A stretch of 64,000 bases of DNA from Caulobacter sp. SL161. Lineage in GTDB: Bacteria; Pseudomonadota; Alphaproteobacteria; Caulobacterales; Caulobacteraceae. Positions 8,665 through 18,929 of the stretch are shown here, piece by piece. How positions within the stretch are numbered: position 1 is the stretch's first letter; every line of letters begins with the position of its first letter. The DNA lies in the NCBI RefSeq assembly GCF_026672375.1, contig NZ_JAPPRA010000001.1, forward strand, positions 2,356,001 to 2,420,000, given 5' to 3'. The position numbers and the translations under genes were made by a program. Under the pieces are notes generated by a model. That model saw only the letters and a list, made by a program, of their open reading frames with translations. It made no database searches and had not been told where the DNA came from.

Positions 8665-8681
8665 GTCTGACAGCGTCAGAC
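8665..8681. repeat. Inverted repeat GTCTGAC-AGC-GTCAGAC
   Basis: A perfect 7-base inverted repeat with a 3-base spacer, between the end of the SDR gene (8719) and the upstream region of the chemoreceptor gene. It could be an operator or a weak hairpin; there is no T tract. Confidence 0.4.
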
Positions 8682-8718
8682 AACCCTTGCGTCCATGAAG
8701 GCGGCGGCGCCGAATCGG

Positions 8719-9474
8719 TCAGGCGTCGATCGACGCTGATTCCTGGCCGCGTTCCTTGAAGCGAACCACACCCTTGGTCGCCTCACGATCGCTGCGCAGC
8801 AGATCCACCATGAACGGCGCGATGGTCTCCGGTGCGGGGACCGTCGCGGGGTTTTCGCCCGGGAAAGCGGCGGAGCGCATCTTGGTTCGCATGGCGCCAG
8901 GGTCGACGCAGAAGGCGCGAACAGTCGTGTTCTCCATCTCGTCGGCATAGACGTCGACGAGGGCCTCCAGCGCGGCCTTGGTCGCCGCATAGGCGCCCCA
9001 GAAGGCGGGACGGGTCTTGGCGACGCTGCTGGAGAAGAACACCGCGCGGCCGGCGTCCGACGCGCGCAGCAGCGGATCCATGCTGCGGATCAGGCGCCAG
9101 TTGGCCGTCAGGTTGGTGGACAGGATCATGTCCCAGCCCTTGGGCTCCAGGTGGCTGACCGGCGTCAGGGGGCCCAGCACGCCGGCGGCGCCGACCAGGA
9201 TGTCGAGCTTGCCCCAGCGCTTGTGAATCGCCGCGCCAAGGTGATCCAGGCCATCGGCCTCACGCAGGTCCAGCGGCACGAGCGTGGCGCGCTCGCCCGT
9301 CGCCTGCAGGATCGCATCGTCCAGCGCTTCCAGAGCGCCTTGCGTCCGCCCCACAGCGATCACGTGCGCGCCGGCCTTGGCCAGGCCCAGGGCGACGGCT
9401 TCGCCGATGCCGCGCGTGGCGCCGGTGACAAGAGCGATGCGGCCGGCCAGCGGCTTGGAGGAGTCGGAAGTCAT
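8719..9474 (-). CDS. SDR family NAD(P)-dependent oxidoreductase
   Basis: Classical short-chain dehydrogenase of 251 residues. The nucleotide-binding motif TGATRGIG lies near residues 17-24. The catalytic Tyr and Lys are in YAATKAA, with SSSVAKT carrying the catalytic Ser, and the substrate-binding region follows (VDPGAMRTKMR). The substrate cannot be told from sequence. The gene lies 49 bases from the start region of its downstream neighbour on the same strand and is separated from the chemoreceptor gene by about 185 bases. Confidence 0.88.
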   Translation of the reverse strand: MTSDSSKPLAGRIALVTGATRGIGEAVALGLAKAGAHVIAVGRTQGALEALDDAILQATGERATLVPLDLREADGLDHLGAAIHKRWGKLDILVGAAGVLGPLTPVSHLEPKGWDMILSTNLTANWRLIRSMDPLLRASDAGRAVFFSSSVAKTRPAFWGAYAATKAALEALVDVYADEMENTTVRAFCVDPGAMRTKMRSAAFPGENPATVPAPETIAPFMVDLLRSDREATKGVVRFKERGQESASIDA

Positions 9475-9522
9475 GGGCGCGTTCTAGAGCAGGGAAGCGG
9501 AAACGAAAACCGGCGGAAGCCC

Positions 9523-10509
9523 TTAAGCCTCTACGATTTCCGACGGCCGCTTGGCGTAGTGCTGGGCGATCACTGAGCAGGCCATCAGCTGGATCTGATG
9601 AAAGATCATCAGCGGCAGCACGATGACCCCCGCGGTCGGGCCCGGGAACAGGATGCCGGCCATCGGCACGCCGGTCGCCATACTCTTCTTGGAGCCGCAG
9701 AACATGATGGTGATCTCGTCTTCCTTCGAGAAGCCGAGCGCGCGCGCGCCATAGGTCGTGGCGGCCAGCACGATCGCCAGCAGCACGCAGCAGGCCAGCA
9801 GCAGCGCAATCATCTCCACGGCCGAGACCTTGGCCCAGATCCCGCCGACGACCGCCTCGCTGAAGGCGGCGTAGACCACCAACAGGATTGAGCCGCGATC
9901 GACATAGCCAACCAGCTGCTTGTGCTTCTCGACCCATTTGGCGACCAGCGGCCGGGCCAGCTGGCCGACAATGAAGGGCAGCAGAAGCTGGACGATGATG
10001 TCCTGGATCGACTCCCAGCCCCCGGCCGCGCCGCTCTGGGTATGCATCAGGACGCTGACCAGCACCGGCGTGATGAAGATACCGAACAGGTTGGAGGCCG
10101 AGGCCGCGCAGACGGCCGCAGCGACATTGCCGCGCGCGATCGAAGTGAAGGCGATCGACGACTGCACCGTCGAGGGAAGGCAGCAGAGGAACAGCATACC
10201 CGCCGCCAGGGTCGAGGACAGAACGCCCAGCTTGCTGGCCACAAGGCCTAGCACCGGGAACATCACGAAGGTGAAGGCCAGGATCGTCAGGTGCAGGCGC
10301 CAGTGCGTGACGCCCGCCACCACGGCCTCGCGCGACAGCTTGGCGCCATGCAGGAAGAACAGCAGGGCGATCGCCAGCTTGACGATGACCGACAGCCCTT
10401 CCGCCGCTGCGCCGCGGACAGGCAGAACCGAGGCCAGCACGACCATGCCGAACAGGGCGATGACGTAGGGCTCGATTTTCAGCTTATCGAGCAGGCTTTT
10501 GAAACCCAT
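9523..10509 (-). CDS. Bile acid:sodium symporter-like (SBF family) transporter
   Basis: Inner-membrane protein of about 328 residues with nine to ten hydrophobic helices. Family-typical stretches include LPSTVQSSIAFTSIARGN, ASNLFGIFITP and FCGSKKSMATGVPMAGILF, as in YfeH-like members of the SBF family, which take up organic anions with sodium. The natural substrate is unknown. The ATG at 10509 is preferred over an in-frame TTG at 10515 because GAGGA lies eight bases upstream. That ribosome site sits in the 3' arm of the hairpin that ends purF, so residual read-through from purF may matter for expression. Confidence 0.85.
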   Translation of the reverse strand: MGFKSLLDKLKIEPYVIALFGMVVLASVLPVRGAAAEGLSVIVKLAIALLFFLHGAKLSREAVVAGVTHWRLHLTILAFTFVMFPVLGLVASKLGVLSSTLAAGMLFLCCLPSTVQSSIAFTSIARGNVAAAVCAASASNLFGIFITPVLVSVLMHTQSGAAGGWESIQDIIVQLLLPFIVGQLARPLVAKWVEKHKQLVGYVDRGSILLVVYAAFSEAVVGGIWAKVSAVEMIALLLACCVLLAIVLAATTYGARALGFSKEDEITIMFCGSKKSMATGVPMAGILFPGPTAGVIVLPLMIFHQIQLMACSVIAQHYAKRPSEIVEA

Positions 10510-10513
10510 GGAC

Positions 10514-10549
10514 AAAATCCTCGTCCCGCCCAGTCATGGCGGGACGAGG
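10514..10549 (-). terminator. Terminator after purF, overlapping the next gene's ribosome site
   Basis: Perfect 12-base-pair stem (10519-10530 with 10538-10549) with a seven-base loop, followed on the minus strand by ATTTTG. The distal arm includes the GAGGA ribosome site of the SBF transporter gene. Confidence 0.6.
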
Positions 10550-10555
10550 GATATG

Positions 10556-12058
10556 TCACGCGCTGACCAGCAGCGAAAGCTGCTTGTCGTTGGTTTCGTT
10601 GCGACCCTCGGCGATCTCGCGATCCGTCAGGCGGGTCGGATAGTCGCCAGTGAAGTAGTGATCGGTGAACTGCGGGGTCGCTGGATCGCGCTGACCGGCT
10701 TCCAGGGCGTCGTAGAGGCCGTCCACGGACAGGAAGCCCAGAGAGTCGACCTCGAGGAACTTGGCCATCTCCTCCAGCGACTTGTTGGCCGCCAGCAGTT
10801 GCTCGCGCTCGGGCATGTCGATGCCGTAGAAGTCGGGCCACTTGATCGGCGGGCTGGCCGAGCGGAGGTGAACCTCCTTGGCGCCGGCCTCACGGACCAT
10901 GCGGACGATCTTCAGCGAGGTGGTGCCGCGCACGATCGAGTCGTCGATCAGCACCACGCGCTTGCCGGCCAGGACCGCGCGATTGGGGCTGTGCTTCATG
11001 CGCACGCCCAACTCGCGGACACCTTGCGTCGGCTGGATGAAGGTGCGGCCGACATAGTGGTTGCGGATGATGCCCATCTCGAACGGCAGGCCGCTCTGCT
11101 GGGCGTAGCCGAGGGCGGCCGGCACGCCGCTGTCGGGCACGGGCACCACGACATCGGCCTCGACGCCGGTTTCCTTGGCCAGGTTCATGCCCATGCGCTT
11201 GCGCACGCCATAGACTGAGCGACCGTTCACGACGCTGTCGGGACGGGCGAAATAGACATATTCGAACACGCAGGGACGCGCCGGAGCGGTCTGGAAGGGC
11301 TTGGTCGAGGTGATGCCGGTCTCTTCGATCACCACCATCTCGCCGTGCTCGATGTCGCGGACGAAGCGCGCGCCGATCATGTCGAGCGCGCAGGTTTCAG
11401 AGGCCAGGACGGGCTTGCCATCCAGGTCGCCCAGCACCAGCGGGCGGATGCCCAGTGGGTCGCGCACGCCGATCATCTTCTTGTTGGTGATCGCCACCAG
11501 GGCGTAGCCGCCTTCGATCTGGCTGATGGCGTCGACGAAGCGGTCGACGATCTTGGCCTTCCGCGAGCGGGCGATCAGGTGAAGGATCGCTTCGCTGTCT
11601 GAGGTCGACTGGAAGATCGCGCCTTCCTGCACCAGGCGCTCGCGCAGGGTCAGGAAGTTGGTCAGGTTGCCGTTGTGGGCGATCGCCACGCCGCCGGTTT
11701 CGAGATCGGCGAACATCGGCTGGACGTTGCGGATGAAGCTGCCGCCGGCCGTCGAATAGCGCGTGTGGCCGATGGCCATGTTGCCCGGCAGGCGCTGGAC
11801 GAGGTCGGCGCCGGTGAAGGCGTCGCCGACATGGCCCATATGGCGTTCGGTGTGGAAGCGATTGCCGTCGAAGGCGGCGATGCCGCAGGCTTCCTGGCCG
11901 CGGTGCTGCAGGGCGTGCAGGCCCAGGGCTGCGATCGCGGCCGCGTCACGCACGCCGAATACGCCGAAAACGCCGCACTCCAGGCGAAGGGTGTCGTCCT
12001 CCGGATCGCGCCAGGGCGAGGAAGAGTAGCGGTCGGTCGACTGGCCCAGGAAGGTCAT
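10556..12058 (-). CDS. purF: Amidophosphoribosyltransferase
   Basis: First committed enzyme of de novo purine synthesis: glutamine and PRPP give 5-phosphoribosylamine. The product is 500 residues. An N-terminal propeptide precedes the catalytic Cys28 (ECGVFG), which must be exposed by cleavage, followed by the Ntn glutaminase domain (HRGQEACGIA, GHTRYST). The C-terminal phosphoribosyltransferase domain has the PRPP loop VLIDDSIVRGTT. The start codon overlaps the stop of cvpA by four bases. Genes run radA-cvpA-purF with two such overlaps, so they form one transcript ending at the hairpin at 10514-10549. Confidence 0.96.
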   Translation of the reverse strand: MTFLGQSTDRYSSSPWRDPEDDTLRLECGVFGVFGVRDAAAIAALGLHALQHRGQEACGIAAFDGNRFHTERHMGHVGDAFTGADLVQRLPGNMAIGHTRYSTAGGSFIRNVQPMFADLETGGVAIAHNGNLTNFLTLRERLVQEGAIFQSTSDSEAILHLIARSRKAKIVDRFVDAISQIEGGYALVAITNKKMIGVRDPLGIRPLVLGDLDGKPVLASETCALDMIGARFVRDIEHGEMVVIEETGITSTKPFQTAPARPCVFEYVYFARPDSVVNGRSVYGVRKRMGMNLAKETGVEADVVVPVPDSGVPAALGYAQQSGLPFEMGIIRNHYVGRTFIQPTQGVRELGVRMKHSPNRAVLAGKRVVLIDDSIVRGTTSLKIVRMVREAGAKEVHLRSASPPIKWPDFYGIDMPEREQLLAANKSLEEMAKFLEVDSLGFLSVDGLYDALEAGQRDPATPQFTDHYFTGDYPTRLTDREIAEGRNETNDKQLSLLVSA

Positions 12059-12668
12059 CGCGATTTCTCCACCAGGTCGTCGAGGTTCCGACGCTGGTTT
12101 TCATCATAGCCTTTTCCCGACGATTCCTCGCCGGACGTATTGTCGCCGCCGTCCTTGACGGCGTCCTTGATCGCCGGAGCGATCTTGCCGGCCAAGGCCT
12201 TGCCCTTGGGGGCGAAGACTTTCAGCACGGTGCCGCTGACTTCCGACAGCGGATAGAAAATCGAGTCTTCGACCCAGCGCGGCATGCGGTCTGGCGGCGT
12301 CGCCAGATGCAGCAAGAGGTTGAAGACGCCCAGGATCACCAAGGCCCGGATCAAACCGAAGCTGGCGCCGACCGCCTGGTCGAGAACGCCGGCCGAGGTG
12401 TCGTGCAGGCTGGCGGTGATGCGGCCGCCGATCAGGCGAACGATCAGGAAAACGATGACGAAGACGACCAGGATCGCCGTGGCGGTCGCCGCCCAATCGG
12501 GGTCCATCATCTCGCGGAACAGAGGGCCGGTGACGCGCAGGCCAAACAGGGCGATGGCGGCGGCGAAGATGAAGGACAGCGCTGAGGTCAGCTCGCGCGA
12601 GGCGCCGCGCACCCAGCCTGTGACGCCGGAGACCAGAAGCAGCAGGCCGGCGATGATGTCGAACGGCG

Positions 12669-12672
<4 letters not shown>
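12055..12672 (-). CDS. cvpA: CvpA family inner-membrane protein
   Basis: Protein of 205 residues. Four hydrophobic helices fill the first 125 residues (for example ITASLHDTSAGVLDQAVGAS with FGLIRALVILG), a pattern of the CvpA/colicin V production family. A polar, Lys/Asp-rich C-terminal tail follows. CvpA is often next to purF and is linked to envelope homeostasis in other bacteria; the molecular function is not settled. Four-base overlaps with radA upstream and purF downstream imply translational coupling. Confidence 0.88.
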
Positions 12673-14051
<1,379 letters not shown>

Positions 14052-14125
14052 GAGGTCTCCTGATTCTCGGATACGGGGAGACTACAGGCTGGGGGCACGC
14101 TGCGCCAAAGACGGACGCACGGTTG

Positions 14126-15220
14126 CTAGCGTGCTGCGCCGACGTATCGGCGTGCGCCGCGCAGGGACAGTCTGGTCAGGCGCTCATAGGCCGATGTCCC
14201 GGCGGCCTCGGCGGCGTCGTCCACCGGCAGATTGGCGCCGAACAGCTCGACCATCGCGCCGGGACGGGCCGCGTCGCAGTCGGTGACGTCCACCGCGATC
14301 AGGTCCATCGACACGCGACCCAGCATCGGCCGCCGCGCGCCGTCGAACCAGACCTCGCCACGCGGGAAGGCGGCGCGCGGAACACCGTCGGCATAGCCGG
14401 CGGCGATGATGGCGACGCGGGTGTTGTCGCTGGCGGTCCAGCCGGCGCCGTAGCCGATGCTCTCACCGCGCGGCACCACGCGGACCTGCAGGATCGGCGC
14501 CTCGACGGTCGCGACCGCCCGGATCTCGGGGTGGGGGCGACCTTCCGGACCGCCGCCATAGAGGCTGACGCCAGGCCGGGCCTGGTCGAAACGATAGGCT
14601 TCGCCCAGGAACAGGCCGCCGGAATTGGCCAGGCTGCGCTGAACGCCCGGCAACAGGGCTGCGGCCTCCTGGAAGCGCGCCAGCTGGGTGGCGTTCAGCG
14701 GATGCTCGGGGGTGTCGGCGCAGGCCAGGTGACTGACGACCAGCTCCACATCCAAGCGCTTGAGCCGGTCGAAGGAGCCGACCAGCACCTTCAGCTCCTC
14801 GGGACGCAGGCCAAGGCGGTTCATGCCGGTGTCGATGTGCAGGGCCGCCCGCAGCCGTCCCGATCGCGCCTGCAGGTTCCAGGCCTCGACCTGCGGCAGG
14901 CTGTTGAGCACGGGGACCAGCTGCGCGCCTTCCAGCGCTTCGCCCGACCCCGGCGTGGCGCCGTCCAGCACATAGATCGTGGCCTCGCGGTCACCGAGTG
15001 ACTGGCGCAGGGCCACGCCTTCAGCCAGTCGCGCGACGTAGAAGCTGCGCGCGCCTTCCGCCCACAGGCGATCGGCTACGGGCGCGGCGCCGAGGCCATA
15101 GGCGTCGGCCTTGACCGCCGGCGCCACCTCGGCGTCACCGGCGCGTGCGCGCAAGGCGGCGTAGTTATGCGCCAGGGCGTCGAGGTCGATGGTGATGCGG
15201 GTGTCTTGGGCGTCGGTCAC
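14126..15220 (-). CDS. alr: Alanine racemase
   Basis: PLP-dependent enzyme of 364 residues that converts L- to D-alanine for peptidoglycan. The cofactor-binding Lys37 is in [10 protein letters not shown]. The second catalytic residue, Tyr, is in [18 protein letters not shown] and the C-terminal beta-domain motif [13 protein letters not shown] are present. It lies 74 bases upstream of the radA start on the opposite side, in the same orientation, and may be read independently. Confidence 0.95.
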   Translation of the reverse strand: MTDAQDTRITIDLDALAHNYAALRARAGDAEVAPAVKADAYGLGAAPVADRLWAEGARSFYVARLAEGVALRQSLGDREATIYVLDGATPGSGEALEGAQLVPVLNSLPQVEAWNLQARSGRLRAALHIDTGMNRLGLRPEELKVLVGSFDRLKRLDVELVVSHLACADTPEHPLNATQLARFQEAAALLPGVQRSLANSGGLFLGEAYRFDQARPGVSLYGGGPEGRPHPEIRAVATVEAPILQVRVVPRGESIGYGAGWTASDNTRVAIIAAGYADGVPRAAFPRGEVWFDGARRPMLGRVSMDLIAVDVTDCDAARPGAMVELFGANLPVDDAAEAAGTSAYERLTRLSLRGARRYVGAAR

Positions 15221-15259
15221 GGCTTGGGCCTAGCCGACGCGGCGCGTGGGTTCAACGGC

Positions 15260-15946
15260 TTAACCCGGGTGCGCGAGCAGGAACTTGGCCACCAGGTTCT
15301 CCACGCCCGACGCGATGATCTGCACGCCGATGCACAGCAGCAGGAACGCCACCAGCCGCGACAGCACCCGCGCGCCCGACGGGCCCAGCAGGCGCATGAC
15401 CTGACCCGAGGCGCTGTAGCAAAGCCAGACCAGCACCGCGACCAGGGCGGCCGCGAGGCCGGCGCCGATGAAGAACGGCGCCACCGCGTCGCCTTCGGTC
15501 GGGCGCTGCGAGGACAGTGCGATGGCCACCGAGATCGAGCCGGGACCGGTGGTGAAGGGCATGGTCAGCGGGAAGAAGGCCACGTCGTGGTGGCTCTGGG
15601 CCGACTCGGTCTGATTGGCCTTGCGGTCTTCGTTGTGCTCGGGGTCCATCAGAAGGCCCCAGGCGCGGATCGCCACGACGAGGCCGCCCGCGACCCGCAG
15701 CGCGCCGATGCTCACGCCGAAGAAGTTCAGGATATAGCCGCCCAGCAGCAGCGACCCCAAGAGGACCAGGAAGGCGTAGAAACCGATGGCGCGCGCCAGC
15801 TTCAGGCGTTCCGGGCGCGAGCGATTTCCCATGGCCTGGTCGAAGATCAGCGCCGCCCCGACCGGATTGACGATCGAGAACAGCGCCGGGAACGCCAGCA
15901 GGAAAGCGCCGATCAGGCTGGAGGTGGGCAGGGGGCTGAAGTCCAT
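15260..15946 (-). CDS. MarC family membrane protein
   Basis: Integral membrane protein of 228 residues with about six helices. Recognisable motifs are the first-helix segment FPALFSIVNPVGAALIF, FFPLTMPFTTGPGSISV and the C-terminal helix LLCIGVQIIASGV. MarC proteins were once linked to multiple antibiotic resistance but have no proven transport function. The stop lies 39 bases before the alr start. Confidence 0.88.
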   Translation of the reverse strand: MDFSPLPTSSLIGAFLLAFPALFSIVNPVGAALIFDQAMGNRSRPERLKLARAIGFYAFLVLLGSLLLGGYILNFFGVSIGALRVAGGLVVAIRAWGLLMDPEHNEDRKANQTESAQSHHDVAFFPLTMPFTTGPGSISVAIALSSQRPTEGDAVAPFFIGAGLAAALVAVLVWLCYSASGQVMRLLGPSGARVLSRLVAFLLLCIGVQIIASGVENLVAKFLLAHPG

Positions 15947-16006
15947 GTGACTCGTCCAGCGGGCGGCGGGCGGGACGGGGACGGTGCCGTACCGGCTCTG
16001 GCAAAG

Positions 16007-16492
16007 TCAAACCTCTCCCGACTGAGCGGGGGCGATGGTTTCGACAGCCGCATGTTCGGCGGGCCATTGATCGAAGGGCATGACAATCTGCTGCGCTGTG
16101 GCGTCGGCGATCAGCAAGCCATCGGACCGTCGAAAGTCGGCGCGGGTGGTGATCAGTTGGCGGGTCTGGGCCACGACGCGACCCTCGATCATGAGCGGAT
16201 CGTTGCGCGACACCTTCAGGAAGTTGACCTGCAGGTTCACCGTCCGAAAGAGCCTGTCGTGCGGCACGATTGTCATCGTCGCGAACGCCAGGACCTGATC
16301 GGCCAGCGCCGCCAGATAGCCGCCGAACAAGGAGCCGTCCGCCGTGGCGAGATCCGGGTCGGGTCGCCAGGATTTGCGAACCCAGCCCTCTCCCCAGTCG
16401 TCGATGAGTCCCAGCTTCAAGGTGCGGATGATCGGGGGCGGGATCGCCGTTCCCGCCTTCAAGGAGTCCAGTCGCTCGGTCGCCCAGGTCAT
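16007..16492 (-). CDS. PaaI-like hotdog-fold thioesterase
   Basis: Protein of 161 residues with a single hotdog domain. The segment DGSLFGGYLAALADQVLAFA resembles the active-site helix of PaaI/YdiI acyl-CoA thioesterases, and LQVNFLKVSR matches the strand before the second half of the fold. The substrate is unknown. It is divergent from the TetR regulator at 16590 with a 97-base shared upstream region, so that regulator may control it. Confidence 0.8.
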   Translation of the reverse strand: MTWATERLDSLKAGTAIPPPIIRTLKLGLIDDWGEGWVRKSWRPDPDLATADGSLFGGYLAALADQVLAFATMTIVPHDRLFRTVNLQVNFLKVSRNDPLMIEGRVVAQTRQLITTRADFRRSDGLLIADATAQQIVMPFDQWPAEHAAVETIAPAQSGEV

Positions 16493-16589
16493 CGCATGGC
16501 CTTTCCGTTGTCGTCAGAGCCAGCATAGGTTGGGCGTGCGGCCTGGCTTACTCGACTTCACGCGAGGCGGGCCGGTGAGCGGAGGGCGT

Positions 16590-17189
16590 ATGAAGCCTGT
16601 TGAAAAGGTTCGGAAATCGCCTCGTCAAAGCCGGTCTCAAGATTCCGTGTACTGCCTTCTGGAGGCGGCGGCTCGGATTCTGGAGACCGAGGGCGACGCC
16701 GGCTTCACGACCAACGCCGTGGCCCTGCGCGCGGGGGTGAGCATCGGCACGCTGTATCGCTACTTCCCGGACAAGCGGGCGATCCTTGTCGCCCTGGCGG
16801 AACGCGAGACCGAGACCCATCGCCGCGCGGTGATCGCGACGGCGACTGGGGAAAACCCCGTTGCGCGCGACCGGGCGCTGATCCGGGCCTTTGTCGGGGC
16901 CTTCGCGCGACGGGACAAGGCCCGCCGGATCGCGATGAAGGCCATGCTGGCCGAGGCCGATCACGCAGAACTCGCATCACGTTTCGCCGACGCGGAGGCG
17001 GGGATCACCGACGCGCAAGGACGGCCGCTGACGCGCGTCCAGGCGTTCGTTCTGGCGCGCGCGATCCACGGCGCGCTGCGGGCGGCGGTGCTGGAGGGCG
17101 CGGACTTTCTGCAGAGCCGCGAGTTCGAGGACGAACTCGTCCGCCTGGGTCGCAGCTACCTTGGTTTCGGGAGCGCCACGGCGCGATAG
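16590..17189 (+). CDS. TetR family transcriptional regulator
   Basis: Regulator of about 199 residues. The N-terminal helix-turn-helix is typical: LLEAAARILETEG, then TTNAVALRAGVSIGTLYRYF (about 20-58). The rest is the helical ligand-binding domain. GGAGGG lies three bases before ATG 16590, which is tight; an in-frame GTG at 16575 is an alternative start. It is divergent from the hotdog thioesterase, a usual arrangement for a local repressor. The stop lies eight bases from the restored end of dnaB. Confidence 0.85.
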   Translation: MKPVEKVRKSPRQSRSQDSVYCLLEAAARILETEGDAGFTTNAVALRAGVSIGTLYRYFPDKRAILVALAERETETHRRAVIATATGENPVARDRALIRAFVGAFARRDKARRIAMKAMLAEADHAELASRFADAEAGITDAQGRPLTRVQAFVLARAIHGALRAAVLEGADFLQSREFEDELVRLGRSYLGFGSATAR

Positions 17190-17196
17190 GCCGATC

Positions 17197-18715
17197 CTAT
17201 TCGTCGGACGGGATGTTCCGCGCCTGGGCGAAGTAGTGGTCGCGCGCCAGGTTGCCAAAGCGGGTGGTGTCGCTGTTGAACGACAGACGCACGGTGCCGA
17301 TGGGGCCGTGACGTTGCTTGGCGATGATCACCTCGGCCCAGGCCCTGAAGCCGGTCCATCTCTTCCTGCCAGGTCAGGTGCTCGGGCGTGCCTTCGCGCG
17401 GTTCGGCGCGGCCCACATAGTAGGCCTCGCGATACACGAACCAGACCATGTCGGCGTCCTGTTCGATCGAACCGGATTCGCGAAGGTCGGAGAGTTGCGG
17501 CCGCTTGTCGTCACGCTGTTCGACCTGACGCGACAGCTGCGACAGGGCGATGACCGGAACGCTGAGCTCCTTGGCCAGGGCCTTCAGGCCCATGGTGATC
17601 TGCGAGACTTCCTGCACGCGGTTGGCGTTGGCGCCGAGGTCGGAGCCGGTGACCAGCTGCAGGTAGTCGACCACGATGAGATCAAGGCCCACCTGACGCT
17701 TCAGGCGGCGGGCCCGGGCGGTCAGCTTGGCGATCGAGATACCACCGGTGGCGTCGATGTAGAGCGGCGCGTTCTGCAGCTCCATGGCCGCGTCGCGCAC
17801 GCGTCCGAATTCGCTGGCGTCGATCTCGCCCTTACGCAGGCGGTCGCCCGACACGCCCGAGGCGTCGGCCAGCATACGCAGGGCCAGCTGCTCGGCGCTC
17901 ATTTCCAGCGAGTAGAAGGCCACCACACCGCCCTGGACGGTCTTCTTCGTGCCGTCGGGCTGGATCTCGTAGGCGTACTTCTTGGCGATATTGAAGGCGA
18001 TGTTCGTCGCCAGCGCTGTCTTACCCATCGACGGGCGGCCGGCCAGGATGATCAAGTCGGACGGGTGCAGACCGCCGATCTTCTGGTCGAGGTCCATCAG
18101 GTCGGTCGACACGCCCGACATGCCGCCGTCGCGGCTGTAGGCTTCGGCCGTCATCTCGACCGCGCCGCGCAGGGCGTCGCCGAAGGACACGAAGCCCGAG
18201 GACGCCGCGCCGCTTTCGGCCAGACTGTAGAGGCTTTGTTCGGCGGCCTCGATCTGGTCGCGGGCGGTGCGCTTCTCGTCGTTGCCGCCTTGCGCCGCCG
18301 TGGCGATGTCGCCGCCGATGCGGATCAGTTCGCGACGCAGCGACAGGTCGAAGATCACGCGGGCGTAGTCGCCGACATTGGCCGCCGGCGGCGCACGATC
18401 GACGAGGTCGGCCAGATAGCGCAGGCCGCCCAGCTCCTCGAACGCGGGATCCTTCTTGAACTCATCGGCCAGCAGAATCGGTTCGGCCAGCTGGCCCTTG
18501 CGGACGTGGGTCTCGATCGCCTGGAACAGGCGCTGGTGGAAGGGCTCGTAGAAGCAGCGGGCCTGCAGATTGTCGCTCAGGCGCTCATAGGCGGCGTTGT
18601 CATACAGCAGGACGCCCAGCAGCGCTTGTTCGGCTTCCATGTTGTGCGGCGCCACGTTGATCGTGGGCTCGGGAAGACCGGGGAGAACGAGGTCGAGCGC
18701 AGGGACGAGAGACAT
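17197..18715 (-). CDS. dnaB: Replicative DNA helicase DnaB, with a one-base frameshift near the 3' end
   Basis: Hexameric helicase that unwinds DNA at the fork. An N-terminal DnaG-interacting domain begins NMEAEQALLGVLLYDN. The RecA-like ATPase has Walker A GRPSMGKTA, DLIVVDYLQLVTG and SQLSRQVEQR. After DRLQGL the frame breaks: an extra C in the CCC at 17337-17339 (minus strand GGG) changes AEVIIAKQRHGPIGTV to unrelated sequence that runs to a stop at 17156, inside tetR. Removing one base restores the conserved tail RFGNLARDHYFAQARNIPSDE in two parts and a TAG at 17197-17199. Because DnaB is essential, sequencing or assembly error is the simplest cause. ATG 18715 is used; GTG 18721 is an alternative. 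Confidence 0.93.
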
Positions 18716-18863
18716 CGGCACAGGTTAACGCGACGCGCTTTGCGACGCGCGGGCCAGTTGCCCGGCGTCCCAAGATGAACGGGGATGTTCTGTGTATGTT
18801 TTGACCGGCGCCAAGCGCAAGGCGCGACGGTTGGCGGGGCGTCCGTTTCTGACGTTGGAGCTA

Positions 18864-18898
18864 AAAGGACGGGCGCGGAGATCGCTCTCCGCGCCCGC
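18864..18898 (-). terminator. Terminator after the TonB-dependent receptor gene
   Basis: Perfect 12-base-pair stem (18871-18882 with 18887-18898) with a TCGC loop, followed on the minus strand by TCCTTTTAGC. It isolates the receptor gene from dnaB. Confidence 0.8.
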
Positions 18899-18929
18899 CT
18901 CTAGGCTCGGTCGGAAGACCCCAGATGGC

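Noticed and set aside
17156-17336. Alternative DnaB tail as genuinely encoded sequence
   Set aside because: Arg/His/Pro-rich, unlike DnaB, and it overlaps tetR; the other frame encodes the conserved tail.
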